From Chitinophagaceae bacterium (lineage in GTDB: Bacteria > Bacteroidota > Bacteroidia > Chitinophagales > Chitinophagaceae), in the NCBI GenBank assembly GCA_016710165.1, contig JADJLJ010000001.1:1674001-1738000 (forward strand): DNA of 64,000 nucleotides. The letters run 5' to 3'. Below the pieces are notes generated by a model. That model did not search any database. It was not told the origin of the DNA and worked only from the letters and a program-made list of their open reading frames with translations. Shown here piece by piece: positions 16,553-24,449 of the stretch. Numbering within the stretch: the first letter of the stretch is position 1; the number at the start of each line of letters is the position of its first letter. Both the position numbers and the translations under genes were made by a program.

Positions 16553-19332
16553 ATGAAATCACTGTTACTTCTACTTGCTTTTTTTACCCTCTCTTTCACC
16601 CTGAATGCCCAATCCGGAAAGATCGAAGGAAAGGTCACCGACTCAAAATCCGGCGCTGCTTTGTCGGGTGTTTCTGTTTCCGTGAATGGAAGCAAATCCG
16701 TTTCAGCCACCAATATGGATGGTTTCTTTGTCATCACACTGGAGGCAGGGAAAAATATACTCTGCAGTTAACTTCGGTAGGTTACCAGCCAAAAGAACTG
16801 ACCGACGTGGAAATAATTGCCGGCCAGGTATCAAGAATTGACATTAACCTGGATAAGCTTGCCAAAACAGAGGATGCGGTTGTGGTAAGAACAACGTCGG
16901 CCCGGAAGGAAAGTGCAGCTGCCCTGATCACGTATCAAAGAAATACTTCTGTGGTGGCCCAGGTCATCAGTGCTGAAACCATTAAACGGTCTCCGGATAA
17001 AAACACCGGTGAAGTACTGAAACGGGTTACGGGCACTTCTGTACAGGAAGGAAAATACCTGGTGGTACGTGGTTTAAGCGACCGTTACAATATGGCCATG
17101 CTCAACGGCATTGCACTGAGCAGCACCGAACCCGACAGGAAAACATTCAGTTTCGACATTTTCCCCGCTGCCATGATCGACAACATCGTGATGAACAAGA
17201 CCTTCATTCCCGAACTGCCGGGTGAATGGGCAGGTGGTCTGGTACAGGTACAAACAAAAGATGTTCCGGCTGCTTCCTTTCTTAACGTTCAGTTAGGGAC
17301 CGGGTTTAACAGCAATACCATTGGCAGGGATTTCCAACAGGCACCGGGGGGGAAATTAGACTGGCTGGGTATTGATAATAAAGAAAGGGGCTTACCTGCT
17401 TCTATACCGGTAAAATCCGAGTTCAGCGCATTATCTCCTGCCGAAAAGGCGGCATTGGGAAAAAATTTCAGGAATAACTGGGTTGCAAAATCCGGTAATG
17501 CTCCCATCAATTCCTCTTTCCAGGTAAATGGTGGGGGAAGTACAAGGATATTCGGTAAAAAAATTGCCGGCATCTTTGCACTTACCTATAATCAATCCAA
17601 CAAACGTACTCCTTTTGACAACATCTTTATTGCCAATAACGAGGGCGATGTTGAAATAAGGTACAACAACAATAAATACAGCCGGGATGTACTGGCCGGC
17701 GCCCTTGCCAATGTTACCCTGCAACTGAACAACAACAACAAGATCTCGGTAAAGAATCTACTGAATATCAATACCAGCGATTTTGTCAGTGACCGGTACG
17801 ACGGAAGGGATTATATCATAAGCGGTGGCGGAAACGGAGACCGTGTTAAAGCAACCGAGATTGGCTTCAGGCAAAATACTTTTTTCAATACACAGCTCAT
17901 TGGCGAGCATAATTTACCAACGCTGCAAACAAAGATCAAATGGTATGGCGGGTTCAATATCCTTGATCAGTACATACCCGACCAGCGCAGGCTGTTCTAT
18001 ACCCAGGACGGGAATGATCCTTCTGCACCTTACTATGCTTTACTGGGCCTGGGCGCAGGACAAAAAAGCGGGAGCATTTTCTACAGCTTCCTGAATGATT
18101 ATATCTACAATGCCGGCGGCGATGTGACCAAATCACTTAACATCAAAGGAAAGACCCACAGCGTAAAAGCCGGTTATCTTTTCCAGGTAAAGGACCGCTT
18201 GTTCGACAGCCGCCCCTTTTATACCAACACGGCCAGCAATGCGATAAAATTACTTTCGCCAGACCAGTTGTATGCACCGGAGAATTTTGGTACGGGCAAC
18301 GATAAAGTTCAGTTTGACGAGATCAATGGCAATGCGTACCGCTATGTGGCCAATACCATTTTAAATGCTGTTTACCTGCAGTTTGACAATCCCATTGGCA
18401 ACAAATTACGGCTGGTATGGGGAGCCCGGTTTGAAAGCTATGACCAGTTGGTTGGAAGTGTAAGGAAAGATGATCCCCGGCATGTGAATAGCCTGGTAAA
18501 GGATTTTCTGCCCGGACTAAACCTTACCTATAAACTGAATAACAAGACCAACTTCCGTTTTGCAGCAAGCCAGACCGTGATCAGGCCCGAGTTCAGGGAA
18601 TTGAGTCCTTTTGCCTTCTACGACTTTGAATTGGGAGCCCAGGTGGTGGGTAACAAATCAGCAGAGCGTACCAAGGTCTCGAATTTTGACCTTCGCTATG
18701 AATTATATCCGCGTGCAGGGGAATTATTCACCGTTGGCGCTTATTTCAAGCATTTCGACAAACCGATCGAATATTATTTCAACAGAACAGGACCTGGCAC
18801 CAACACTTTCAATATCCTGAACACCAAAAATGCAACGGCATATGGTGCAGAACTGGAATTCAGGAAAAAACTTGATTTCATAAGTGCCCTTAAGAACTTT
18901 ACGTTCAGCGGTAACCTGAGTTATATCTACAGCCGCGTTAAAGACACCACCGGAACCGTGGACAGGCCATTACAGGGACAAAGCCCTTATCTCATCAATT
19001 TCGGTTTACAGTATGACGTGGAGAAGATCGGGTTCAGCAGTACATTACTGTTTAACCAGATCGGCCGCAGGATCTTATTCGTGGGCAACGAAGCGATCTC
19101 CGATATATGGGAAGCCCCAAGGCCCCTGCTGGACCTGCAGCTTGCGCAAAAGGTCTTTAAAAGAAAAGGAGAAATCAAACTCAACATCAGCGACATCATC
19201 AACAGCCGGGCCAATTTCTATCACGACCTGGACAATAATAAGAAATACAGTAAGACATCCAAAGATGTTTTAGCCATCAGCAGGAATTATGGCACCAACG
19301 TTTCACTCAGTTTTGCATATACCATTAAATAA
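16553..19332 (+). pseudogene. TonB-dependent outer-membrane receptor, broken by a -1 frameshift at about 16755
   Basis: The signal peptide and CarboxypepD_reg-like domain are read from ATG 16553 (MKSLLLLLAFFTLSFTLNAQ; GKVTDSKSGAALSGVSVSVN), but that frame stops at 16771. The rest continues in another frame from YTLQLTSVGYQPKEL: plug domain (GEVLKRVTGTSVQEGKYLVV, FIPELPGEWAGGLVQVQTK) and 22-strand barrel to the C-terminal Lys at 19332. Adding one A to the run at 16751-16755 restores AGKKYTLQL and a ~926-residue receptor. All downstream parts look intact, so this is either a sequencing error or a very recent lesion. TonB receptors import substrates too large for porins. It has a strong 11-bp repeat array upstream and a lipoprotein gene 21 bases downstream, so a phosphate-containing ligand is likely (inference). 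Confidence 0.85.
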
Positions 19333-19353
19333 AAACGCTTAAAAAAAATAAAC

Positions 19354-20760
19354 ATGAAAAAGTTATTCCTTGCAGCTACCATTTTAGGTTTAGCAGCAAC
19401 CAGCTGCCGTAAGATTGAAGTGGATGGCACCACCACCGTTGTAACGGGCGGCGGCGGAACCACTACCGAAAACACCATCCTCGAAGGAAGGATCATTGAG
19501 AACCGTACCTTAAAAGCGCAGTATACGTACAAACTGCGTGGCCTTGTGTATGTAACGAACGGGGCTGTGCTTACCATTGAACCGGGTACTAAAATAGTAG
19601 GGGAAACGGGTAAAAGCGGCGGTCTGATCATTTGCCGGAGTGCAAAAATAATAGCCGATGGCACACCGGACAAGCCAATTGTATTTACATCTGAAGCCGC
19701 TACCCCTTCATCTGGCGACTGGGCCGGCCTGGTAATTTTAGGCAATGCCCCAACCAATTCATCCTTTAATGGACAGGCTGGGATTGGTGAAATCGAAGGT
19801 GGCAGCAACAATAGTGACGGATTGGGATTATATGGCCTTGGAGCCAGCAGCAACCCGGCAGATAACAGCGGTGTTTTAAGATATGTACGCATCGAATATG
19901 CTGGCTATGCATTCCTGCCCGATAAAGAAATAAACGGTTTAACCCTCGGTGGTGTAGGTAACCAGACCATCATTGATTATGTACAGGTTTCCCGTGCCAA
20001 TGATGACAGTTTTGAGTGGTTTGGCGGCACGGTGAATTGTAAACACCTGATCGCTTACAAGGGTCTAGATGATGACTGGGATGTTGATAACGGCTTTTCC
20101 GGTAAAATTCAATTCGGGATCAGTTTACGCGATAGTTCGGTTGCTGATATAAGCGGAAGCAACGGTTTTGAAGTTGACAATGATGCCAGCGGCAGCACCA
20201 ACAATCCGCAAACCAGCGCCGTATTCAGCAACATGACGGTTATAGGTCCCCGGGCTACTTTATCCAATATTGGAAACAGCAATTTTAAGCGGGCCATGCA
20301 TCTCCGCCGCAACAGTTCGATCAGCATTTTTAATTCTGTTTTCATGGGCTGGCCCACCGGCTTGTTGGTAGACGCTTCGACCGGAAGACCCATCGATCTG
20401 AATATCTCGGGTGGCTCTATGGTGATCGCAAATACCATCCTTGCCTCAAATAACACGCAGTTCTCTTATACGGCAAGCGCAAGCGCCCCTACCGGCTGGA
20501 CAACTGCCGACCTTACCAATTATTTTAACCTGCCTGCAAACGGTAACAGTGTGTTGGCTACCAACAACGATGTGGCTTTGACCGCTCCATTTAAATACGA
20601 CAACACCGTTGATTTCAACCCGGCAGCAGGATCGCCAGCACTAACGGGTGCAACATTCACCAGCCCCAAACTGGCAACCGGTTTTACAGCAGTAACCCAC
20701 AAAGGCGCTGCCGCTTCCGGTGATACCTGGTGGAAAACCTGGACAAAGTTTGGCTTATAA
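19354..20760 (+). CDS. Surface lipoprotein with right-handed beta-helix-like repeats
   Basis: 468 residues. The lipoprotein signal ends LAATSC near residue 18. The body has features of parallel beta-helix proteins: LEGRIIENRTLKAQYTYKLR, VTNGAVLTIEPGTKIVGE, KIIADGTPDKPIVFTSEA, then LRYVRIEYAGYAF and a series of Asn/Gly turns. Similar proteins in Bacteroidota are encoded directly after TonB receptors and probably act as their surface-exposed partners. The gene lies 21 bases after the receptor and ends before a clear terminator, so the two form one unit under the array at 16457. No catalytic motif is evident; the ligand is unknown. Confidence 0.8.
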   Translation: MKKLFLAATILGLAATSCRKIEVDGTTTVVTGGGGTTTENTILEGRIIENRTLKAQYTYKLRGLVYVTNGAVLTIEPGTKIVGETGKSGGLIICRSAKIIADGTPDKPIVFTSEAATPSSGDWAGLVILGNAPTNSSFNGQAGIGEIEGGSNNSDGLGLYGLGASSNPADNSGVLRYVRIEYAGYAFLPDKEINGLTLGGVGNQTIIDYVQVSRANDDSFEWFGGTVNCKHLIAYKGLDDDWDVDNGFSGKIQFGISLRDSSVADISGSNGFEVDNDASGSTNNPQTSAVFSNMTVIGPRATLSNIGNSNFKRAMHLRRNSSISIFNSVFMGWPTGLLVDASTGRPIDLNISGGSMVIANTILASNNTQFSYTASASAPTGWTTADLTNYFNLPANGNSVLATNNDVALTAPFKYDNTVDFNPAAGSPALTGATFTSPKLATGFTAVTHKGAAASGDTWWKTWTKFGL

Positions 20761-20782
20761 TCAAATACTTCTTTTTGAAAGG

Positions 20783-20813
20783 GCATCCGCTGTAAAAGCG
20801 GGTGCTTTTTTTT
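20783..20813 (+). terminator. Terminator of the TonB receptor-lipoprotein operon
   Basis: Stem GCATCCGC (20783-20790) / GCGGGTGC (20798-20805) with one G-U pair and an A-rich loop, followed by eight T. It separates the receptor operon from the next plus-strand gene. Confidence 0.8.
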
Positions 20814-20831
20814 AAATTTACTTTTCAGCTT

Positions 20832-21335
20832 ATGAAAATTTTTATTCTCATAATCGTTGCTGCTGTACTGGCGATACCTGGTTGTACGCAAAGGGAAAAT
20901 AAACCTGCACAGAAGATGACCGTTAACAGGGCATGGCTGGATTCCATCCTAACAATAAGCGACAGCAGTTACGTCAAAGCCTATAAAAGAGGTCATTTTG
21001 ATTCGGCTTTCTATTATATAAATAAAAAAGATTCCTCCATTTGTCAGCTAATGAAGGATCCCTCGCAGAATATCCGCCAGGTCATCATTGCCCGGAAAAA
21101 TGTACGCAGTTTTTTTGCTGCATATTATACCAATGGCCAGTTACAGGCCGATCTGCCCCTGGATGCGTTTGGCCAGTATCACGGCAGGGCTACTTATTAT
21201 TTCGCCAACGGTGGTACTGAAAGCACCGGCAATTATGAACACGGAATAAAAACCGGGACCTGGAAATATTTTGATGAAAAGGGCAAGCTTGTTTCTACGG
21301 ATACCTATGATGATAACGGGCAAGTAGTTAAATAA
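20832..21335 (+). CDS. Small lipoprotein with MORN-like (YwqK-type) C-terminal repeats
   Basis: 167 residues from ATG 20832; an upstream in-frame ATG at 20802 lies in the preceding terminator, so 20832 is chosen. Lipoprotein signal MKIFILIIVAAVLAIPGC. The C-terminal third has two or three MORN-like units (ADLPLDAFGQYHGRATYYF, YEHGIKTGTWKYFDEKGKL), as in the YwqK-type repeat proteins of Bacteroidota. No enzymatic motif. The function is unknown; MORN-like repeats usually bind other proteins or membranes. Its stop is followed 15 bases later by the first repeat of the next 11-bp array. Confidence 0.7.
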   Translation: MKIFILIIVAAVLAIPGCTQRENKPAQKMTVNRAWLDSILTISDSSYVKAYKRGHFDSAFYYINKKDSSICQLMKDPSQNIRQVIIARKNVRSFFAAYYTNGQLQADLPLDAFGQYHGRATYYFANGGTESTGNYEHGIKTGTWKYFDEKGKLVSTDTYDDNGQVVK

Positions 21336-21347
21336 GCCGGGGCAGGA

Positions 21348-21404
21348 TATAACAATCCCTTAATCTTCCGGTAATACTGTGGTAAACCACGTTCAGGACC
21401 TTGC
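21348..21404 (+). promoter_or_regulatory. Candidate Pho box before a putative small RNA
   Basis: TAA starts at 21350, 21361, 21372 and 21383, exactly 11 bp apart (ATAACA, CTTAATC, GGTAATA, GGTAAAC). CCTTGC follows, with TTG at 21401, 18 bp after the last TAA. No coding gene starts within 230 bp; a terminator-ended segment lies directly downstream. Confidence 0.7.
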
Positions 21405-21409
21405 AGCAG

Positions 21410-21506
21410 GTTAAAGAAACAGCTTGCAGTCGTTTCAAATTTCTTAAGCAAATAGCAAGTTTCTCATGCTTGTGCCAGCTTTATTCTTATCGCTGGCCTT
21501 TTTTTT
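21410..21506 (+). ncRNA. Candidate ~100-nt small RNA driven by an 11-bp repeat promoter
   Basis: A promoter-like array ends at 21404 and an intrinsic terminator ends at 21506, with no credible open frame between. The segment folds: AGAAA (21415-21419) and CTTGC (21423-21427) pair with GCAAG (21455-21459) and TTTCT (21460-21464), leaving a three-base bulge, followed by the terminator stem at 21474-21497. The 5' end is estimated from the -7 element. It may be a phosphate-regulated trans-acting RNA, or a leader that stops transcription before the gene at 21641. Confidence 0.45.
21474..21506 (+). terminator. Intrinsic terminator of the candidate RNA
   Basis: Stem GCCAGC (21474-21479) / GCTGGC (21492-21497), 12-base loop, then eight T (21499-21506). 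It is 139 bases beyond the nearest upstream stop codon, which is far for that gene's own terminator. Confidence 0.65.
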
Positions 21507-21515
21507 AAACAGGTA

Positions 21516-21545
21516 TATTAAGTTAATGTTACCAAATTGTTACTA
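21516..21545 (-). promoter_or_regulatory. Minus-oriented 11-bp repeats without an obvious target
   Basis: Read on the minus strand, TAA occurs at 21542, 21531 and 21520 (AGTAACAAT, GGTAACATTA, CTTAATATA), exactly 11 bp apart and matching the consensus of the plus-strand arrays. No TTTGC lies 18-19 bp downstream on the minus strand and no minus-strand gene follows. Confidence 0.45.
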
Positions 21546-21640
21546 CACACATTTAAATCACATTCTTTTTCACATCCGGTAATTGCCATGCTTTGAAATT
21601 ATATTCACATATTCTATCTTACCAAACCAAAATCAAGCAT

Positions 21641-22153
21641 ATGAAATGGGTCAGCGTTAATAATGGTTCGGCCAACGAAACCTTCGAACTGTGGGAAGCC
21701 AATGAAAAACTGGCCAATATTTCGTTCAGCGGACGCACCCGGTTTGCCAGAATGGTAAGCCGCCTCGGTAAACGTATTTTCTCTTTTGAGGACCGGGGAT
21801 TATTCTCTCCCAGGAAACTCATCCGGAACGAATACGGGATCGGGATGGGTAAGGTGGAAGAATTAAAGCCCGGATCCGGTAAAGGATTTGTGGAAATGGA
21901 TGAAAAAAAATATTTCTTTGTATATAACCAGGATAACTCAGGTGAGCTGACCCTCTATGATGAATCCATGCAGAAAAACCTGTTAAGCTGCAGTTTTAAC
22001 TCCATCAACCATCGCTTAAGCAAAACAAAGTCTTTATTGACAGAAGGTAAATTTGCCAGCCTCCTGCTGGTGCTTTGCTGGTATGCATTTCAGCCGCACA
22101 GCGCTTCTTCTGCACCCGGGATTGCAAAGCAGCCCGACTTAATGTTACCATAA
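21641..22153 (+). CDS. Conserved-looking hypothetical protein, C-terminal hydrophobic segment
   Basis: 170 residues from ATG 21641 (MKWVSVNNGSANETFELWE); the longer frame from 21593 adds a leader without coding character. The N-terminal part is a soluble beta-rich domain (KLANISFSGRTRFARMVSRL, GKGFVEMDEKKYFFVYN). Near the end there is one hydrophobic helix (FASLLLVLCWYAF) and a short Pro/Ser tail, so it may be tail-anchored. I do not recognise the family. It is flanked by 11-bp TAA arrays on both sides, and the array for the next gene overlaps its own stop codon (TAA at 22151-22153 is the second repeat), so it sits in the phosphate island. Confidence 0.6.
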   Translation: MKWVSVNNGSANETFELWEANEKLANISFSGRTRFARMVSRLGKRIFSFEDRGLFSPRKLIRNEYGIGMGKVEELKPGSGKGFVEMDEKKYFFVYNQDNSGELTLYDESMQKNLLSCSFNSINHRLSKTKSLLTEGKFASLLLVLCWYAFQPHSASSAPGIAKQPDLMLP

Positions 22154-22194
22154 TACCTGGTTAATACTGCGTTTATATTGCCGGTGTTTCTTTG
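22138..22194 (+). promoter_or_regulatory. Candidate Pho box before the phosphatase-like gene
   Basis: TAA starts at 22140, 22151 and 22162, with TTA at 22173, all 11 bp apart (CTTAATG, CATAATAC, GTTAATAC, GTTTATAT). TTTG follows at 22191-22194, with TTG 19 bp after the fourth unit. The second TAA is also the stop codon of the preceding gene. Confidence 0.75.
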
Positions 22195-22208
22195 TTAAAC
22201 GCCCGTGC

Positions 22209-23294
22209 ATGAAAATCCGCATACTGCTGATACTCTCTTTTTTCAGCTCCCCCGTTTTTTCACAAACAGATTCCCTGCCAAATATTTTTATCATCACTAC
22301 CGACGGGTTCCGCTGGCAGGAAATTTTTAACGGGGCCGACCCCGCTATCATCAGTAACCCCAGGTATGTAAAAGACACGGCATTACTCCGGCAAATGTTC
22401 TGGCACGAAGACCCCGTAGAAAGAAGAAGGATCCTGATGCCCTTTATATGGAAAACCCTCGCCAGGCAGGGATCTTTGTATGGCAACAGGAATTATGAGA
22501 ATAACGTAGCCGTGGCCAATCCATACCGGTTTTCTTATGCAGGCTATAATGAACTCCTGACCGGCTATGCCGACCCGGCCATCATTGCCAACCGCAAAAA
22601 ACGGAACAGCAATGAAACCCTGCTGCATTTCATGAACAACCAGCCGGGTTATAAAAACAACGTAGCGGCATTTGCAAGCTGGAACCTCTTCGATTACATT
22701 CTCAACAAGCAGCCTGCTGGTATTTACCTGAACAGTGGCTACAGGAATATTGCGCATGATTCGCTAACAACCAACGAAACACTGATCAATACCATACAGC
22801 AACTGGCAGTGAATAACCGGCAACAAACCAGGAATGACATGCTTACTTTTGTTGCGGCCAAAGAGTATATACAGGCCAGGCATCCCAAAGTGGTATTCAT
22901 AGGTTTTGGAGAAACCGATGAATATGCCCACAGCGGCCGGTATGATGAGTACCTGCAGAGTGCTCACCTCTTTGACGAATTCATTTCACAGCTCTGGTAC
23001 CTGGTGAATAAAGACCCGTTTTATAAAAACAATACCAGTTTTATCATTACCACCGATCATGGGCGTGGAGCCAGGCCCGGAAACTGGACAAAACACAGTA
23101 TGTTCATTAACGGCAGCAACAATACCTGGCTCCTGACCATCGGCCAGGGCCTTGATTGCAAAGGAGAAGTAAAAAACAAGGAAGAAATTTATATTGAACA
23201 GCTGGCACAAACAATCACCCGGCTGCTCGGGCAAACCTTTACTGCCCCTCACCCTGTAGGTGATCCCCTGTACCTGTCCTTCAATGAAAAATGA
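22209..23294 (+). CDS. Exported alkaline-phosphatase / phosphodiesterase superfamily enzyme
   Basis: 361 residues. The signal peptide ends near 19 (SSPVFS-Q). Motifs of the alkaline phosphatase superfamily follow in order: IFIITTDGFRW (first metal Asp), FSYAGYNELLTGYADP (Ser/Tyr region holding the expected nucleophile), FGETDEYAHSGRYDEY (Asp and His ligands) and IITTDHGRGARP with TKHSMFI (last ligands). The metal set looks complete, so a periplasmic phosphomonoesterase or phosphodiesterase is expected; substrate unknown. An array of four 11-bp repeats with a correctly placed -7 element precedes it, fitting induction by phosphate starvation. The next gene has its own array starting two bases after this stop. 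Confidence 0.85.
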   Translation: MKIRILLILSFFSSPVFSQTDSLPNIFIITTDGFRWQEIFNGADPAIISNPRYVKDTALLRQMFWHEDPVERRRILMPFIWKTLARQGSLYGNRNYENNVAVANPYRFSYAGYNELLTGYADPAIIANRKKRNSNETLLHFMNNQPGYKNNVAAFASWNLFDYILNKQPAGIYLNSGYRNIAHDSLTTNETLINTIQQLAVNNRQQTRNDMLTFVAAKEYIQARHPKVVFIGFGETDEYAHSGRYDEYLQSAHLFDEFISQLWYLVNKDPFYKNNTSFIITTDHGRGARPGNWTKHSMFINGSNNTWLLTIGQGLDCKGEVKNKEEIYIEQLAQTITRLLGQTFTAPHPVGDPLYLSFNEK

Positions 23295-23295
23295 T

Positions 23296-23352
23296 ATTAA
23301 TACTGGCTTAATACAGGATTAACAATTTGGTAAACGGCGGGATATAAATTGC
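23296..23352 (+). promoter_or_regulatory. Candidate Pho box before the PAP2-GtrA-GT39 operon
   Basis: The clearest case: TAA starts at 23298, 23309, 23320 and 23331, exactly 11 bp apart, in ATTAATACTGG, CTTAATACAGG, ATTAACAATTT and GGTAAACGGCG. ATAAATTGC follows; its TTG (23349) is 18 bp after the last TAA. ATG is at 23371. Confidence 0.8.
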
Positions 23353-23370
23353 AAACCAAACAACCTGCTG

Positions 23371-24063
23371 ATGCAAACCAACCCATTCTCTATCCGAAAG
23401 AATAAAATTTACTTCATCGGACTCCTGGCTTCCCTATTGACTGCAGCAGTTTTTTTACTCGCCAACGGCAAGGCCGCTGCTTTCATTTCTCTCAACAGTT
23501 ATCACCCTTTTCTTTTGAACATTTTTTTTATCAATTACACATTTATGGGGGATGGTATCTTTGCTCTGTGCCTGGTTGCTGTAATGTTCTTTTATTTAAA
23601 AAAGAAAAACCAGGGTTTTGCATTACTCTACTCCTTTTTGATTTCCGGGTTAGCTGTACAGGTGATCAAAAATCTCATCAGCGCTCCCCGACCCAGGTTG
23701 TTCTTTGAACAGGGGCAGTATTTATTTTTCATGGATGGAATCAGCCTGGCCAATAATTCAAGTTTTCCTTCGGGCCATACTGCCACAGCTTTTGCCATTG
23801 CAACCGTTTTTGTGATGATGCTGAAAAACAAGAACTGGCAATGGCTGATCTTACCAGCGGCCCTGCTGGCGGGTTACTCACGTATTTACCTGGCTCAGCA
23901 TTTCTTACTGGATGTGATCATTGGAGCAATATTAGGCAGTGTTTCCGGCATCATCGCTGTTTACCTGGCATTCAACCCGGCAGGCAACCGGGTATTGCTG
24001 AAGAAAATATTCAAACTAATCCAGGGCCGGCCCTCATCACCGGCATCCATGCAAACTGTATGA
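23371..24063 (+). CDS. PAP2-superfamily lipid phosphatase, membrane
   Basis: 230 residues with about five to six membrane helices. All three PAP2 motifs are intact: KNLISAPRPRLFF (C1, KxxxxxxRP), SFPSGHTATAFA (C2, PSGH) and YSRIYLAQHFLLD (C3, SRxxxxxHxxxD). Such enzymes release phosphate from phosphatidate, undecaprenyl diphosphate or lipid A. It is the first gene of a three-gene operon (ATGA overlap with GtrA, TAGTG overlap with GT39) behind the clearest 11-bp array, so dephosphorylation of a membrane lipid during phosphate shortage is a reasonable reading; the substrate is not shown by the sequence. Confidence 0.93.
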   Translation: MQTNPFSIRKNKIYFIGLLASLLTAAVFLLANGKAAAFISLNSYHPFLLNIFFINYTFMGDGIFALCLVAVMFFYLKKKNQGFALLYSFLISGLAVQVIKNLISAPRPRLFFEQGQYLFFMDGISLANNSSFPSGHTATAFAIATVFVMMLKNKNWQWLILPAALLAGYSRIYLAQHFLLDVIIGAILGSVSGIIAVYLAFNPAGNRVLLKKIFKLIQGRPSSPASMQTV

Positions 24064-24449
24064 GCGGAGCCATTCATACACAGTTTATTAAGTTCGGTAT
24101 GGTTGGGATAAGTGGAATGGCACTGGATTTTTCTGTAACCTGGCTTTGTAAGGAAAAACTCCGCCTTAATAAATACATTTCAAACTCAGCCGGGTTTTGT
24201 TTAGCGGTGGTAAGCAATTTTTTATTGAACCGTCGCTGGACCTTTGAAAGCATACAGCAGCCTGCTGCAAACCAATTCGTATATTTCACTCTGGTATCGG
24301 TTACCGGTCTGTTGATAAACAACCTGTTCTTATACCTGCTTTTGAAATATGCAAAAAAGAATTTTTATTTTTTGAAATTGGTTGTTACCGGACTTGTCTT
24401 TTTCTGGAATTATTTTATGAACCTGCTGTTCACATTTAACCAACCGTAG
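24060..24449 (+). CDS. GtrA-family membrane protein
   Basis: 129 residues with four membrane helices. GtrA features: HTQFIKFGMVGISGMALDFS at the start, FCLAVVSNFLLNRRWTFES in the middle, and a helix pair ending FFWNYFMNLLFTFN. GtrA proteins are thought to flip or present undecaprenyl-phosphate sugars for periplasmic glycosyltransferases. The ATG overlaps the TGA of the PAP2 gene (ATGA at 24060-24063) and its TAG overlaps the GTG of the GT39 gene, so all three are coupled. The start within the PAP2 frame fits the family length exactly. Confidence 0.88.
   Translation: MSGAIHTQFIKFGMVGISGMALDFSVTWLCKEKLRLNKYISNSAGFCLAVVSNFLLNRRWTFESIQQPAANQFVYFTLVSVTGLLINNLFLYLLLKYAKKNFYFLKLVVTGLVFFWNYFMNLLFTFNQP

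Noticed and set aside
16525..16750. Alternative start of the TonB receptor at 16525
   Set aside because: That frame gives a Cys/Arg-rich meaningless leader; the signal peptide and CarboxypepD_reg-like domain are in the frame starting at 16553, so a frameshift is the better explanation.
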